Notes under the pieces: generated by a model
What the model was told of the DNA's origin: nothing
Databases searched by the model: none
What the model saw: the letters and a program-made list of their open reading frames with translations, nothing else
Program-made: the position numbers and the translations under genes
Source of the DNA: Clostridia bacterium
GTDB taxonomy: Bacteria; Bacillota; DTU025
DNA length: 64,000 nt
Assembly (NCBI GenBank): GCA_034926675.1
Contig: JAYFQW010000026.1
Coordinates: 24,735 to 88,734 of the forward strand
Direction: 5' to 3'
In this document: one piece after another, positions 9,770 to 17,030 of the stretch
How the letters are laid out: each line of letters begins with the position of its first letter
Position numbering within the stretch: position 1 is the first letter of the stretch

Positions 9770-10876
9770 GTGCGTAGTAGAGTGGCGAGAATCCTGATGC
9801 TGGGAGCCGGCATGGCGGTTGGATACTTCGTGTATGTCGCGCTTCCAGCTCCAGCGATCGCTACAGGAGCGCCCAAGGCTGGCGTCGGTGTATTGCTAGG
9901 CGCCATGACAGGCGGCGGCCTGGCTGGACTTGCAGCGACTCCGCTGCTTTTGCGCCTGTCGGACAGAATCAGGAGCAGCATGGAATCGGGGGTTCGCGGC
10001 GCCTCCGGGCACGGCATAGTGGCCGGTGCAATCGGAATTATAGTTGGCTTGATCATCGCCAACCTCTTTGCGGTCCCCGTCGCGTTCATCCCTGGGTATG
10101 GAACGTACATCGCGATAGCCCTAAACGCTGCCTTTGGGCTCGCCGGCCTGTTCTTTGGCATTCATAAGCGGGAGGAGATCGTATCGATACTCGCTCCTGC
10201 CCAGCGAAGGGGCAGGGAGTTCCGGGGATCCGGGGCGAGAGGGCGCGGGAAGCCCGCCAATGACAAGGCCTTGCCCAAGATACTCGACACCAGCGTGATC
10301 ATTGATGGGCGAATCGCCGACATCGCCAGGAGCGGCTTCATAGAGGGCACGCTGGTGGTTCCGGGGTTCGTCCTCGAAGAGCTGCAGCACATCGCGGATT
10401 CATCTGATGTGCTGAAACGGAACAGGGGGCGCAGGGGCCTCGATATCCTGAACCGCATCCAGAAAGACCGAGACGTAGCCGTACAGGTAGTGAACAAAAC
10501 CTTCGACGATCAGGAGGTAGATGCCAAACTCATCAAGCTCGCCCGGGTCATGAGCGGTACGATACTCACTAATGACTTCAACCTGAACAAGGTGGCGGAG
10601 CTTCAGGGTGTGGCTGTCCTGAACATCAACGAACTGGCCAATGCACTCAAACCCGTGGTCCTCCCTGGCGAGGAGATGACCGTCCATGTCATCAAGGACG
10701 GCAAGGAATCGGGGCAGGGTGTAGCATACCTGGACGATGGGACCATGGTCGTCGTGGATGGAGGCAGGCGGCATATCGGCGATTCCGTGGGCGTGTTGGT
10801 CACGAGCGTGCTCCAAACCTCAGCGGGGAGAATGATATTCGCGAAGCCCAAGGGGGCGTCTGAGCGCGCCGTGTGA
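9770..10876 (+). CDS. PIN and TRAM domain membrane protein (YacL-like)
   Basis: Four or so hydrophobic segments fill the first 140 residues. The PIN nuclease-fold domain follows (KILDTSVIIDGRIADIARSG, with the conserved acidic residues), then a C-terminal TRAM RNA-binding domain (GQGVAYLDDGTMVVVDGGRRH). The family is membrane-anchored and predicted to be an RNase; its substrate is unknown. The frame opens at ATG 9752, but GGAGGTG at 9754-9760 sits 9 nt before GTG 9770, so I choose 9770 (368 aa). It is followed by ispDF, the usual neighbour order in Bacillota. Confidence 0.88.
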   Translation: MRSRVARILMLGAGMAVGYFVYVALPAPAIATGAPKAGVGVLLGAMTGGGLAGLAATPLLLRLSDRIRSSMESGVRGASGHGIVAGAIGIIVGLIIANLFAVPVAFIPGYGTYIAIALNAAFGLAGLFFGIHKREEIVSILAPAQRRGREFRGSGARGRGKPANDKALPKILDTSVIIDGRIADIARSGFIEGTLVVPGFVLEELQHIADSSDVLKRNRGRRGLDILNRIQKDRDVAVQVVNKTFDDQEVDAKLIKLARVMSGTILTNDFNLNKVAELQGVAVLNINELANALKPVVLPGEEMTVHVIKDGKESGQGVAYLDDGTMVVVDGGRRHIGDSVGVLVTSVLQTSAGRMIFAKPKGASERAV

Positions 10877-10894
10877 AGGCCGGAGGTGTAGCCT

Positions 10895-12106
10895 ATGGCC
10901 GGAAGGCTGGCCACTGCGATCGTAGCAGCGGCGGGATCCGGATCGCGGATGGGAACGGCGCTGCCGAAGCAGTACATATTGGTCAATGGAATTCCCGTAG
11001 TGGCCAGGACCATACAGGCCCTGGCCACATCTGCTCTCATCGACGAGGTCGTGGTCGCAGTTCCGCCCGGGCATGAAGAGACGTTCCAGAGGGGCATCAT
11101 CGAGCGATACGCGCTCTCTTCGCTCTTTCGATCTATCACCGTGGTTCAGGGAGGGCTGAACAGGCAGGCCTCAGTAGGCCTGGCGCTCGATCGAGTGTCC
11201 GGTCGGAATGAGATCGTGCTGGTCCATGATGCGGCCCGCCCAATGGTCGAGGCGAGCCAGATAGAGGCGGTTATTGCAGCTGCGAGTGAGTATGGGGCTG
11301 CTGCATGCGGGGTCCCGCCGGTGGACACGGTGAAATCCGTGGCGTGCGATGGATTCGTAGAGAACACCCTAGACAGGGATCATCTCGTGATGATACAGAC
11401 CCCTCAGGCGTTCAAGTTGCCAATATTGCGACAGGCGTACGAAAGTGCGAGGCGGGATGGATTCACGGGCACGGACGATTGCTCGCTAGTTGAGCGCCTT
11501 GGCTTGCGTGTGGCGGTCACGCCGGGTTCACGCGGGAATATCAAGATCACGGAAAGGGCTGACCTGCGGATAGCGGAGGCGCTTACCCCAGAGGGCAAGG
11601 GAGCGGCATGTACGATGGAGATGATAGAGATGAGGATCGGACAGGGATATGACGTACACAGGCTGGCCGCAGGGAGAGACCTTGTGCTAGGAGGGGTTAG
11701 GGTCCCATTCGAAGCGGGGCTGCTCGGCCACTCAGACGGAGACGTGCTTGTCCACGCTGTGTGCGACGCGATACTCGGAGCTATGGCCTTAGGCGACATC
11801 GGAACCCACTTCCCGGATACCGATCCTGAGTACCTGGGGTGTTACAGCATTGCTCTTCTTGAGAAGGTTTCGTCGATGGCTGCTGAACGCGGCCTTCGGA
11901 TCGTCAACGTGGACTCCACAGTGGTAGCTGAACGTCCTAGGATCGCGCCCTACGTTCGGACGATGTGCGAAACCATGGCGAAGGCCATGAACATGCCTGA
12001 GTCGTGTGTTAATATAAAGGGAAAGACGACTGAGGGTCTGGGATTCGAGGGAACTGGAGAGGGAATGGCGGCCATGGCCGTTGCACTCCTCAGCGCGATT
12101 GGCTAG
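10895..12106 (+). CDS. ispDF: bifunctional IspD-IspF isoprenoid synthesis enzyme
   Basis: One 403-aa frame carries two enzymes of the MEP pathway. Residues 1-230 are IspD (MEP cytidylyltransferase): AAAGSGSRMG nucleotide loop, LPKQY, VHDAARP and TDDCSLVE. From about residue 245 comes IspF (MECDP synthase): IGQGYDVHRL with the metal-binding Asp and His, LLGHSDGDVLVHAVCDA, and KTTEGLGFEG. IspE, the intervening enzyme, is not nearby. The ATG at 10895 follows GGAGGTG. In most Bacillota ispD and ispF are separate adjacent genes, so the fusion is worth noting. Confidence 0.95.
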   Translation: MAGRLATAIVAAAGSGSRMGTALPKQYILVNGIPVVARTIQALATSALIDEVVVAVPPGHEETFQRGIIERYALSSLFRSITVVQGGLNRQASVGLALDRVSGRNEIVLVHDAARPMVEASQIEAVIAAASEYGAAACGVPPVDTVKSVACDGFVENTLDRDHLVMIQTPQAFKLPILRQAYESARRDGFTGTDDCSLVERLGLRVAVTPGSRGNIKITERADLRIAEALTPEGKGAACTMEMIEMRIGQGYDVHRLAAGRDLVLGGVRVPFEAGLLGHSDGDVLVHAVCDAILGAMALGDIGTHFPDTDPEYLGCYSIALLEKVSSMAAERGLRIVNVDSTVVAERPRIAPYVRTMCETMAKAMNMPESCVNIKGKTTEGLGFEGTGEGMAAMAVALLSAIG

Positions 12107-12136
12107 TGCGCGAGGCCGGAGCATGAGGCTAGGAAA

Positions 12137-12206
12137 CGCGACTGCCAGTGCGCGACTGCCAGTGCGCGACCGCCAGTGCGCGACCGCCAGTGCGCGACTG
12201 CATGTG
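12137..12206 (+). repeat. five tandem copies of a 14-bp repeat
   Basis: Five head-to-tail 14-mers of the form CGCGACTGCCAGTG fill the space between ispDF and cysS. Two copies have C for T and the last is degenerate (CATGTG). Because 14 is not a multiple of three it is unlikely to be coding, although frames run through it by chance. Confidence 0.9.
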
Positions 12207-12229
12207 CGTTCTCAAAGGGGGTTCGTTCT

Positions 12230-13804
12230 TTGGGGATCAGGATATACAACACGCTTTCCAGGCGAAAAGAGGAGTTCATCACCGAGAAGCCCGGCGTTGT
12301 CGGGATGTACAGCTGCGGCCCGACTGTGTACGACTACTTTCACATCGGGAACGCCCGCGCATTCGTCGTTCCGGATGTGATTCGAAGGTACCTCGCCTAC
12401 AGGGGATACAAGGTCACTCTGGTGCAGAATATCACCGACATAGATGACAAGATCATCAAGCGTGCGGCGGAACGCGGGGTCGCGACCCACGATATCGTCG
12501 AGGAGTTCACCGAGGCGTACTTCCATGACAGGGAGGCCCTGGGGGTGGGCGCGCCAGATGTTCAGCCCCGAGCCACAGAGCACGTGCCCGACATCATCAG
12601 CATGATAGGCCGCCTAATCGAACGGGGATTCGCCTATGAACGCGATGGAGATGTGTACTTCGACGTATCTGCGTTCCCCGGGTATGGCTCTCTCTCAGGG
12701 CAGAGTGTGGACGGCCTTAAGGCGGGGGCAAGGGTTGAGGTGGGCGGCGCTAAAGATGACCCCCTGGATTTCACTCTTTGGAAGGCCGCGAAGCCGGGGG
12801 AGCCTTTCTGGGAAAGCCCCTGGGGGCCTGGCAGGCCAGGCTGGCACATCGAGTGCAGCGTGATGTCGAGCAAGTATCTTGGAACCACGTTCGACATCCA
12901 CACAGGCGGCGTGGATCTGGTTTTCCCTCACCATGAGAACGAGGTGGCGCAGAGCACGGGCGCGAATGGAGTAAAGCCCGTGAGATACTGGGTTCACAAC
13001 GGATACGTGAACATCGATGGGCAGCGGATGGGGAAGTCGCTCGGCAACTTCAAGACCGTCCGGGACATCCTGAAGCTGTATCCCGGCAAGGTAGTACGCT
13101 ACTTCCTGATCTCCAATCACTACCGGAAGCCCATCAATTTCAGCGACGAGGAGCTTCGCATGTGCGCGAAGGCACTGGGAAGGCTTGAGGGCGCCATCGC
13201 GAACTCGCTGGCCTGGGCGGGGCTGCGCCCCGATGATCTCGACTCTATCAGGCCTTGGGGCAAGGCGCCCATGGCCGAGGCGGGTTCGCCTGAGGCTGCG
13301 CTGGATAATGCCTGCACCGATGCGCGGGCGAAGTTCGAGGAATCGATGGACGACGACTTCAACTCCGCAGGGGCCATCGGAAGCCTGCACGACCTGGCCA
13401 CGGCGATCAACAGCTACGCCAATGCGGGAACGGCGTGCAGGGCTGATGACGATGTGACCCGGGGCACTGTGGCGCGCGCGGCGCTCACAATGATCGAGCT
13501 TGGGCAGGTGCTCGGCATCGTGGAGCCGGGGGAGATCGGACCTTCCGGGATGGGCTGGGATGCTTCAGGGCAGGATGGGCAGGCGACTGGCGCGACTGGC
13601 GCGACTGGCGCGACGAGCGGCTCAGCCTCGGAGCGGGGTGCATCAGTTGACCAGCTCATGGAGCTCATCATGCAGGTGCGCGCCAAGGCGAGGGCTGCGA
13701 AGCAGTATGAGCTGTCCGACATGATCAGGGATGGGCTCGGGGATCTGGGAATAGTCATCGAGGACACGCGCGACGGGGCGAGGTGGAAGCTTGGAGCTAA
13801 GTGA
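12230..13804 (+). CDS. cysS: cysteinyl-tRNA synthetase
   Basis: CysRS charges tRNA-Cys. The class I signatures are GPTVYDYFHIGNAR (HIGH-type) and GQRMGKSLGNF (KMSKS-type). The zinc ligands are at SCGPTVY and WHIECS, with HHENE further on. The frame is open from 12176, but TTG at 12230 is preceded by AAAGGGGG with 8-nt spacing and gives MGIRIYNTLSRRKEEF, the normal N-terminus; upstream codons come from the tandem repeat. The product is 524 aa, somewhat long. The extra is a Gly/Ala/Thr low-complexity insert (GATGATGATSG) before the C-terminal anticodon-binding helices, encoded by a 9-bp tandem repeat. Confidence 0.95.
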   Translation: MGIRIYNTLSRRKEEFITEKPGVVGMYSCGPTVYDYFHIGNARAFVVPDVIRRYLAYRGYKVTLVQNITDIDDKIIKRAAERGVATHDIVEEFTEAYFHDREALGVGAPDVQPRATEHVPDIISMIGRLIERGFAYERDGDVYFDVSAFPGYGSLSGQSVDGLKAGARVEVGGAKDDPLDFTLWKAAKPGEPFWESPWGPGRPGWHIECSVMSSKYLGTTFDIHTGGVDLVFPHHENEVAQSTGANGVKPVRYWVHNGYVNIDGQRMGKSLGNFKTVRDILKLYPGKVVRYFLISNHYRKPINFSDEELRMCAKALGRLEGAIANSLAWAGLRPDDLDSIRPWGKAPMAEAGSPEAALDNACTDARAKFEESMDDDFNSAGAIGSLHDLATAINSYANAGTACRADDDVTRGTVARAALTMIELGQVLGIVEPGEIGPSGMGWDASGQDGQATGATGATGATSGSASERGASVDQLMELIMQVRAKARAAKQYELSDMIRDGLGDLGIVIEDTRDGARWKLGAK

Positions 13805-14198
13805 GAGCGAAGCCAGTGAGATGTCGCCATTGGTCCTTGCCTATGTGGGCGATGCAGTGTGGGAATTGCACATCCGTGCAGGGCTGGTGTCGAGCGGGGG
13901 CGTGGCTTCGAGGGTTAGTGATCTCCACCGACGCGCGTCGATGGTAGTGAACGCGGATGCCCAGTCGAGAATGGTGCATGCTCTTTTCGAGAAGCTGTCG
14001 CCAGAGGAGCAGGATCTCATAAGACGTGGGAGAAACACCAGGCCAGGCCATGTTCCGAAGGGCGCTGGTCCGTGCGAGTACCGATACGCCACCGGCTTTG
14101 AGGCCTTGATTGGGTTCATGTACCTCACCGGTCGCACATCTAGGTTGCAGGAGCTTCTGAGCCTCGCAACCTCAATCGGAGGGGCCTCGAATGGCTGA
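13791..14198 (+). CDS. mrnC: mini-ribonuclease III
   Basis: The 135-aa protein consists of an RNase III catalytic domain without a double-stranded RNA-binding domain. LVLAYVGDAVWELHIR carries the first catalytic acidic site, and YRYATGFEALIGFMYL carries the second (the E of FEALIG). MrnC matures 23S rRNA in Bacillota. The TTG at 13791 overlaps cysS by 14 nt and has GAGGTGG just upstream; ATG 13821 is an alternative start. It overlaps rlmB by 8 nt, giving a cysS-mrnC-rlmB operon. The rae1/yacP gene that often follows is absent. Confidence 0.93.
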   Translation: MELSESEASEMSPLVLAYVGDAVWELHIRAGLVSSGGVASRVSDLHRRASMVVNADAQSRMVHALFEKLSPEEQDLIRRGRNTRPGHVPKGAGPCEYRYATGFEALIGFMYLTGRTSRLQELLSLATSIGGASNG

Positions 14199-14949
14199 TG
14201 AATACGTAATCTGGGGACGCCGGCCTGTGCTCGAGGCGCTCGAGGCTGGAAGCGAGTTCAACAAAATAGTGGTGGCGCGCGGATCGGCGGATCCGCGGAT
14301 CATCGCTGCCGCCAGGGAACGGCGCATTCCCGTTATCGAAGCCGACAGGGAAGCGCTTGATAGAATCGTGGGGCAGGTGGGTGGGGGTGCGCACCAGGGA
14401 GTGGCGGCGTACGTTTCCCCAATCCTATACGTGGAGCTCGACGCAGTTGTGGCGAAGGCTGCGGATCGCGGAGAGAGCCTTTTCGTGGTTCTTCTTGATG
14501 GCATTGAGGACCCTCAGAACCTTGGATCTATCATCCGCACTGCTGATGCGGCCGGCGCTCACGGCGTAGTCATCCCTGCCCGGAGGAGCGCGCTGGTCAG
14601 CCCTGCCGTGGTGAGAGCGTCTTCAGGCGCTGCGGAGCATACCCTCGTCGCGCGCGTGGCCAACCTATCGCGCGCCATCGATGATCTCAAGAAAGCGGGG
14701 GCGTGGGTGGTTGGGACTTCGCCCGACGCTAAGAAGAAGTATTTCGAGGCGGACCTCTCCGGACCCATCGCAGTGGTTGTGGGCAATGAGGGCAGGGGAA
14801 TGTCTCACCTAGTCAGCACGAGGTGCGATTTCACGGTGTCGATGCCGATGGCCGGGCCAATTGCGTCGTTGAATGCGGGCGCTGCCTGGGCAGTGATCGC
14901 GTATGAGGTGGTACGACAGCGGACCGCTGGCTCCGCGAACGCTGACTGA
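14191..14949 (+). CDS. rlmB: TrmH/SpoU family rRNA 2'-O-methyltransferase (RlmB-like)
   Basis: Residues 1-75 form the L30e-like RNA-binding domain (YVIWGRRPVLEAL). The SPOUT knot domain follows with LLDGIEDPQNLGSIIRTADAAG, VVVGNEGRGMS and SMPMAGPIASLNAGAA, which are the three SpoU motifs that bind S-adenosylmethionine. It probably methylates a ribose in 23S rRNA. The ATG overlaps the mrnC stop by 8 nt and has a GGAGG site. At 252 aa it is of normal length. Confidence 0.92.
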   Translation: MADEYVIWGRRPVLEALEAGSEFNKIVVARGSADPRIIAAARERRIPVIEADREALDRIVGQVGGGAHQGVAAYVSPILYVELDAVVAKAADRGESLFVVLLDGIEDPQNLGSIIRTADAAGAHGVVIPARRSALVSPAVVRASSGAAEHTLVARVANLSRAIDDLKKAGAWVVGTSPDAKKKYFEADLSGPIAVVVGNEGRGMSHLVSTRCDFTVSMPMAGPIASLNAGAAWAVIAYEVVRQRTAGSANAD

Positions 14950-14974
14950 TTGCTCCTTCCCGGTCGCCTGAGGC

Positions 14975-15000
14975 ATATCTGGAAGGCGATGACCAGATAT
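14975..15000. other. perfect inverted repeat between rlmB and sigH
   Basis: ATATCTGG (14975-14982) and CCAGATAT (14993-15000) form an 8-bp palindromic pair with a 10-nt loop, lying 38-63 nt upstream of the sigH -35. No T-run follows, so it is not a standard terminator. It could be an operator for sigH or an mRNA end. A GC-rich stretch of three GGCGCC copies follows at 15014-15033. Confidence 0.5.
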
Positions 15001-15037
15001 AGCTAATATCGATGGCGCCGGGCGCCAGGCGCCGTGC

Positions 15038-15067
15038 TTGACTGCCTTCTGATGACTGGTGTATAAT
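15038..15067 (+). promoter_or_regulatory. sigma-A promoter of sigH
   Basis: TTGACT (15038-15043) and a perfect TATAAT (15062-15067) are spaced by 18 nt. The leader to the sigH start is long (about 165 nt), leaving room for post-transcriptional control. Confidence 0.75.
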
Positions 15068-15236
15068 GGCGTTGTTCTTCGGAACAACCACAACACGTTA
15101 GCCTGCCTACACTGGTCTTCCTTCCTTTCTTGAGAAGCGCTCCTGCTTCAGTGTCATACCGGAGGTGATTCTTCAAAGCCAGTCTCGCCGGGAGGCTGAT
15201 GTCTCTTCAAGCTTGTGGTGTTGGGAGGAGACGCAT

Positions 15237-15881
15237 TTGACCGTAAACCTGCAACGGGAAGCCTATCAGAATTTCGAGGAGCTGGCTGATGAACAGATAG
15301 TCGACTTCGCGCGCCACGGCGACCGAGTAGCAGAAGAATACTTGATAAACAAGTACAAGAATTTCGTGCGGGCCAAGGCTCGTTCCTATTTCCTGATCGG
15401 TGCTGACCGGGAAGACATCATCCAGGAGGGCATGATCGGGCTCTATAAGGCCATCAGAGATTTCCGCCCCGACAAGCTGGCCTCATTCCGCGCGTTTGCA
15501 GAGCTCTGCATAACGCGCCAAATCATAACTGCGATCAAGACTGCAACACGACAGAAACACATTCCACTCAATTCCTACGTGTCACTCAACAAACCAATCT
15601 ACGACGAGGAATCGGATCGCACTCTTTTGGATGTGCTCTCTGGAAACAAGGTCACCGACCCTGAAGAACTGGTGATCAGCAGTGAGGAGCTCGGCGATAT
15701 CGAGAGCAAGATGGGTGAGTTTCTCTCAGATCTAGAACGGCAGGTTCTCAATTCATATCTCGACGGGAAGTCGTACCAGGAGATTGCAGTTGAGCTCAAG
15801 AGGCACGTGAAATCAATCGACAATGCACTTCAGAGGGTGAAGAGGAAGCTGGAACGCTACATAGAGAAGCGCAACGAATAG
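15237..15881 (+). CDS. sigH: RNA polymerase sigma-H factor (sigma-30)
   Basis: The protein has sigma region 2 (NKYKNFVRAKARSYFLIGADREDIIQEGMIGLYKAI) and region 4 with a helix-turn-helix (LDGKSYQEIAVELKRHVKSIDNALQRVKRKL). In Bacillota this SigH directs early sporulation, competence and stationary-phase genes, and it lies downstream of rlmB as here. The frame opens at GTG 15165, but TTG 15237 has GGGAGGAG a few nt upstream and gives 214 aa, close to the 218 aa of B. subtilis SigH. The usual secE-nusG genes do not follow. Confidence 0.93.
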   Translation: MTVNLQREAYQNFEELADEQIVDFARHGDRVAEEYLINKYKNFVRAKARSYFLIGADREDIIQEGMIGLYKAIRDFRPDKLASFRAFAELCITRQIITAIKTATRQKHIPLNSYVSLNKPIYDEESDRTLLDVLSGNKVTDPEELVISSEELGDIESKMGEFLSDLERQVLNSYLDGKSYQEIAVELKRHVKSIDNALQRVKRKLERYIEKRNE

Positions 15882-15933
15882 CAGTATTGCTTCACTTCTC
15901 TGTGAACCGCGAATAGTGTGTGATGTGTTGTTC

Positions 15934-15976
15934 AACGCCGCGGAACCTGTAGGCATGGCCTGGGTTTCGCGGCGTT
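15934..15976 (+). terminator. hairpin downstream of sigH, possible terminator
   Basis: AACGCCGCG (15934-15942) pairs perfectly with CGCGGCGTT (15968-15976) across a 25-nt loop. Only a short T-run follows, so the terminator call is tentative. The location about 50 nt after the sigH stop fits. Confidence 0.4.
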
Positions 15977-16148
15977 TCCGTCTGGTCACGTCTTCAGCGG
16001 TGGCAGCATTCCGAATCAGCTGCCTTTGCTGGCAATTGGAAGTCCATTGAAGGAATTTTCGCGGACTTTGGTGAATCATACCCTAATTGCGGATCATCTC
16101 ATGTCTCAATCGACGATGAGCGAGTGCGCTGAGAGGGGAGCATCGAGC

Positions 16149-16397
16149 ATGCCCGGCCTGTTTCAGTCTACTGTGACCGCACGAGGGCAGGTAACGATTC
16201 CGGTTGAGGTTCGTCGGCGCCTGGGGTTGAAGGCTGGCGACACTGTAGTCATTCAGGAGTCAGACACTGGTTACGTCATCAGCTGGAGCCCGAGGGCAAC
16301 GGGCCAGGCCGGCGCTGGGGCAGTGAGTTCCGCAAGCGGAGGCCTTAGGGGATCAGTTGGAGTACGATTTGACGGAGAACGATCACTCGGCGAGTAG
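16149..16397 (+). CDS. AbrB/SpoVT-like swapped-hairpin DNA-binding protein
   Basis: The first 45 residues, FQSTVTARGQVTIPVEVRRR followed by LGLKAGDTVVI, are a full AbrB-type swapped-hairpin domain as found in SpoVT, AbrB and MazE/VapB antitoxins. The remaining 37 residues (SSASGGLRGSVGVRFD) look disordered. The ATG at 16149 has GAGGGGAG upstream. There is no adjacent PIN or MazF toxin gene, so it is either a stand-alone regulator or an orphan antitoxin. Target unknown. Confidence 0.8.
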   Translation: MPGLFQSTVTARGQVTIPVEVRRRLGLKAGDTVVIQESDTGYVISWSPRATGQAGAGAVSSASGGLRGSVGVRFDGERSLGE

Positions 16398-16436
16398 CCA
16401 GCGGAATAGGTGGAATGTGAACGACCGTGGGCGCTC

Positions 16437-16506
16437 AATGTCGATTCCATCGACATTAAGCTCGTCTCACTGCTGGATTCGTCGACATTATCGCCTCAGG
16501 GCTCAT
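16437..16506 (+). repeat. degenerate 32-bp repeat pair (relic, copy 1)
   Basis: Two 32-bp units lie head to tail. The first contains the inverted arms AATGTCGAT and ATCGACATT; the second carries CTGGATTCGTCGACATTA. The same sequence recurs at 19851-19918, and reversed at 34790-34862. It probably came with the IS relics. No gene is seen between 16398 and the T-box promoter. Confidence 0.7.
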
Positions 16507-16597
16507 TCGCGCCTCGGCTGGCGTAGTCCGCACGAAACCCGACTCATTCGGGGCCCTACCCTGGATGGTCTCAATCCCAGTGCGATGAAATTGATGC

Positions 16598-16626
16598 TTG
16601 GCAAACAGGGTTGACTCTGATATGAT
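16598..16626 (+). promoter_or_regulatory. promoter of the T-box/lyase transcript
   Basis: TTGGCA (16598-16603) and TATGAT (16621-16626) have a 17-nt spacer. This places the transcript start near 16633, shortly before stem I of the T-box leader. Confidence 0.7.
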
Positions 16627-16649
16627 ACCAACCAAAGTCCATATGGCAT

Positions 16650-16969
16650 AAAGGCGATGACTGAAAAGAAGTACGAAATGACGTATCCCAACAGAGAGTT
16701 CCCGGTCGGTGCGAGGGGCAGGGATGTCATTTCCGAATACATTTCGGTAGCTGCTCACCGAAAGGCGCGTTAGCGCCCGGTAGATTGAGACGGGTTCACC
16801 CGTTACAGCGATAGAGTATAAGCGCAGCGCTGCATTGCAGGCTTTTCGCTGTAAGTGTTGCACCGTACTTGAAAAGGCTGGCATCGTGAGTTGCCGGTGA
16901 ATTGAGGTGGTACCACGAGATTTGGCGCTCGTCCTCTTGCAGGGGCAGGGGATGAGCGCTTTTTGCTTT
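16650..16969 (+). promoter_or_regulatory. T-box leader, UAC (tyrosine) specifier
   Basis: A T-box RNA binds a specific uncharged tRNA and then prevents termination. Stem I is visible: GAAATGAC (16675-16682) pairs with GTCATTTC (16726-16733), and ATCCC (16685-16689) with GGGAT (16721-16725). AGAGAG and GGTGCGA lie in the distal part. The specifier loop has AGTA (16670-16673) on the 5' side and GAA-TAC-A on the 3' side, putting TAC at 16738-16740. The T-box proper is AGGTGGTACCACG (16905-16917), followed by a terminator. The UAC codon indicates tRNA-Tyr. It controls the lyase gene 60 nt downstream. Confidence 0.88.
16925..16969 (+). terminator. T-box-controlled intrinsic terminator
   Basis: GCGCTCGTCCTC (16925-16936) pairs with GGGGATGAGCGC (16948-16959, two G-U pairs), followed by TTTTTGCTTT. 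The 5' arm overlaps the sequence that would pair with the T-box in the antiterminator, as expected for T-box attenuation. Confidence 0.85.
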
Positions 16970-17030
16970 CCCAGCGATATGGGCGTACCGGCGCCAAACG
17001 GCACGCACCGATGTAAGGAGCGTGTTTTGC

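Noticed and set aside
12137..12206. CRISPR array
   Set aside because: The repeats are 14 bp, contiguous and without spacers.
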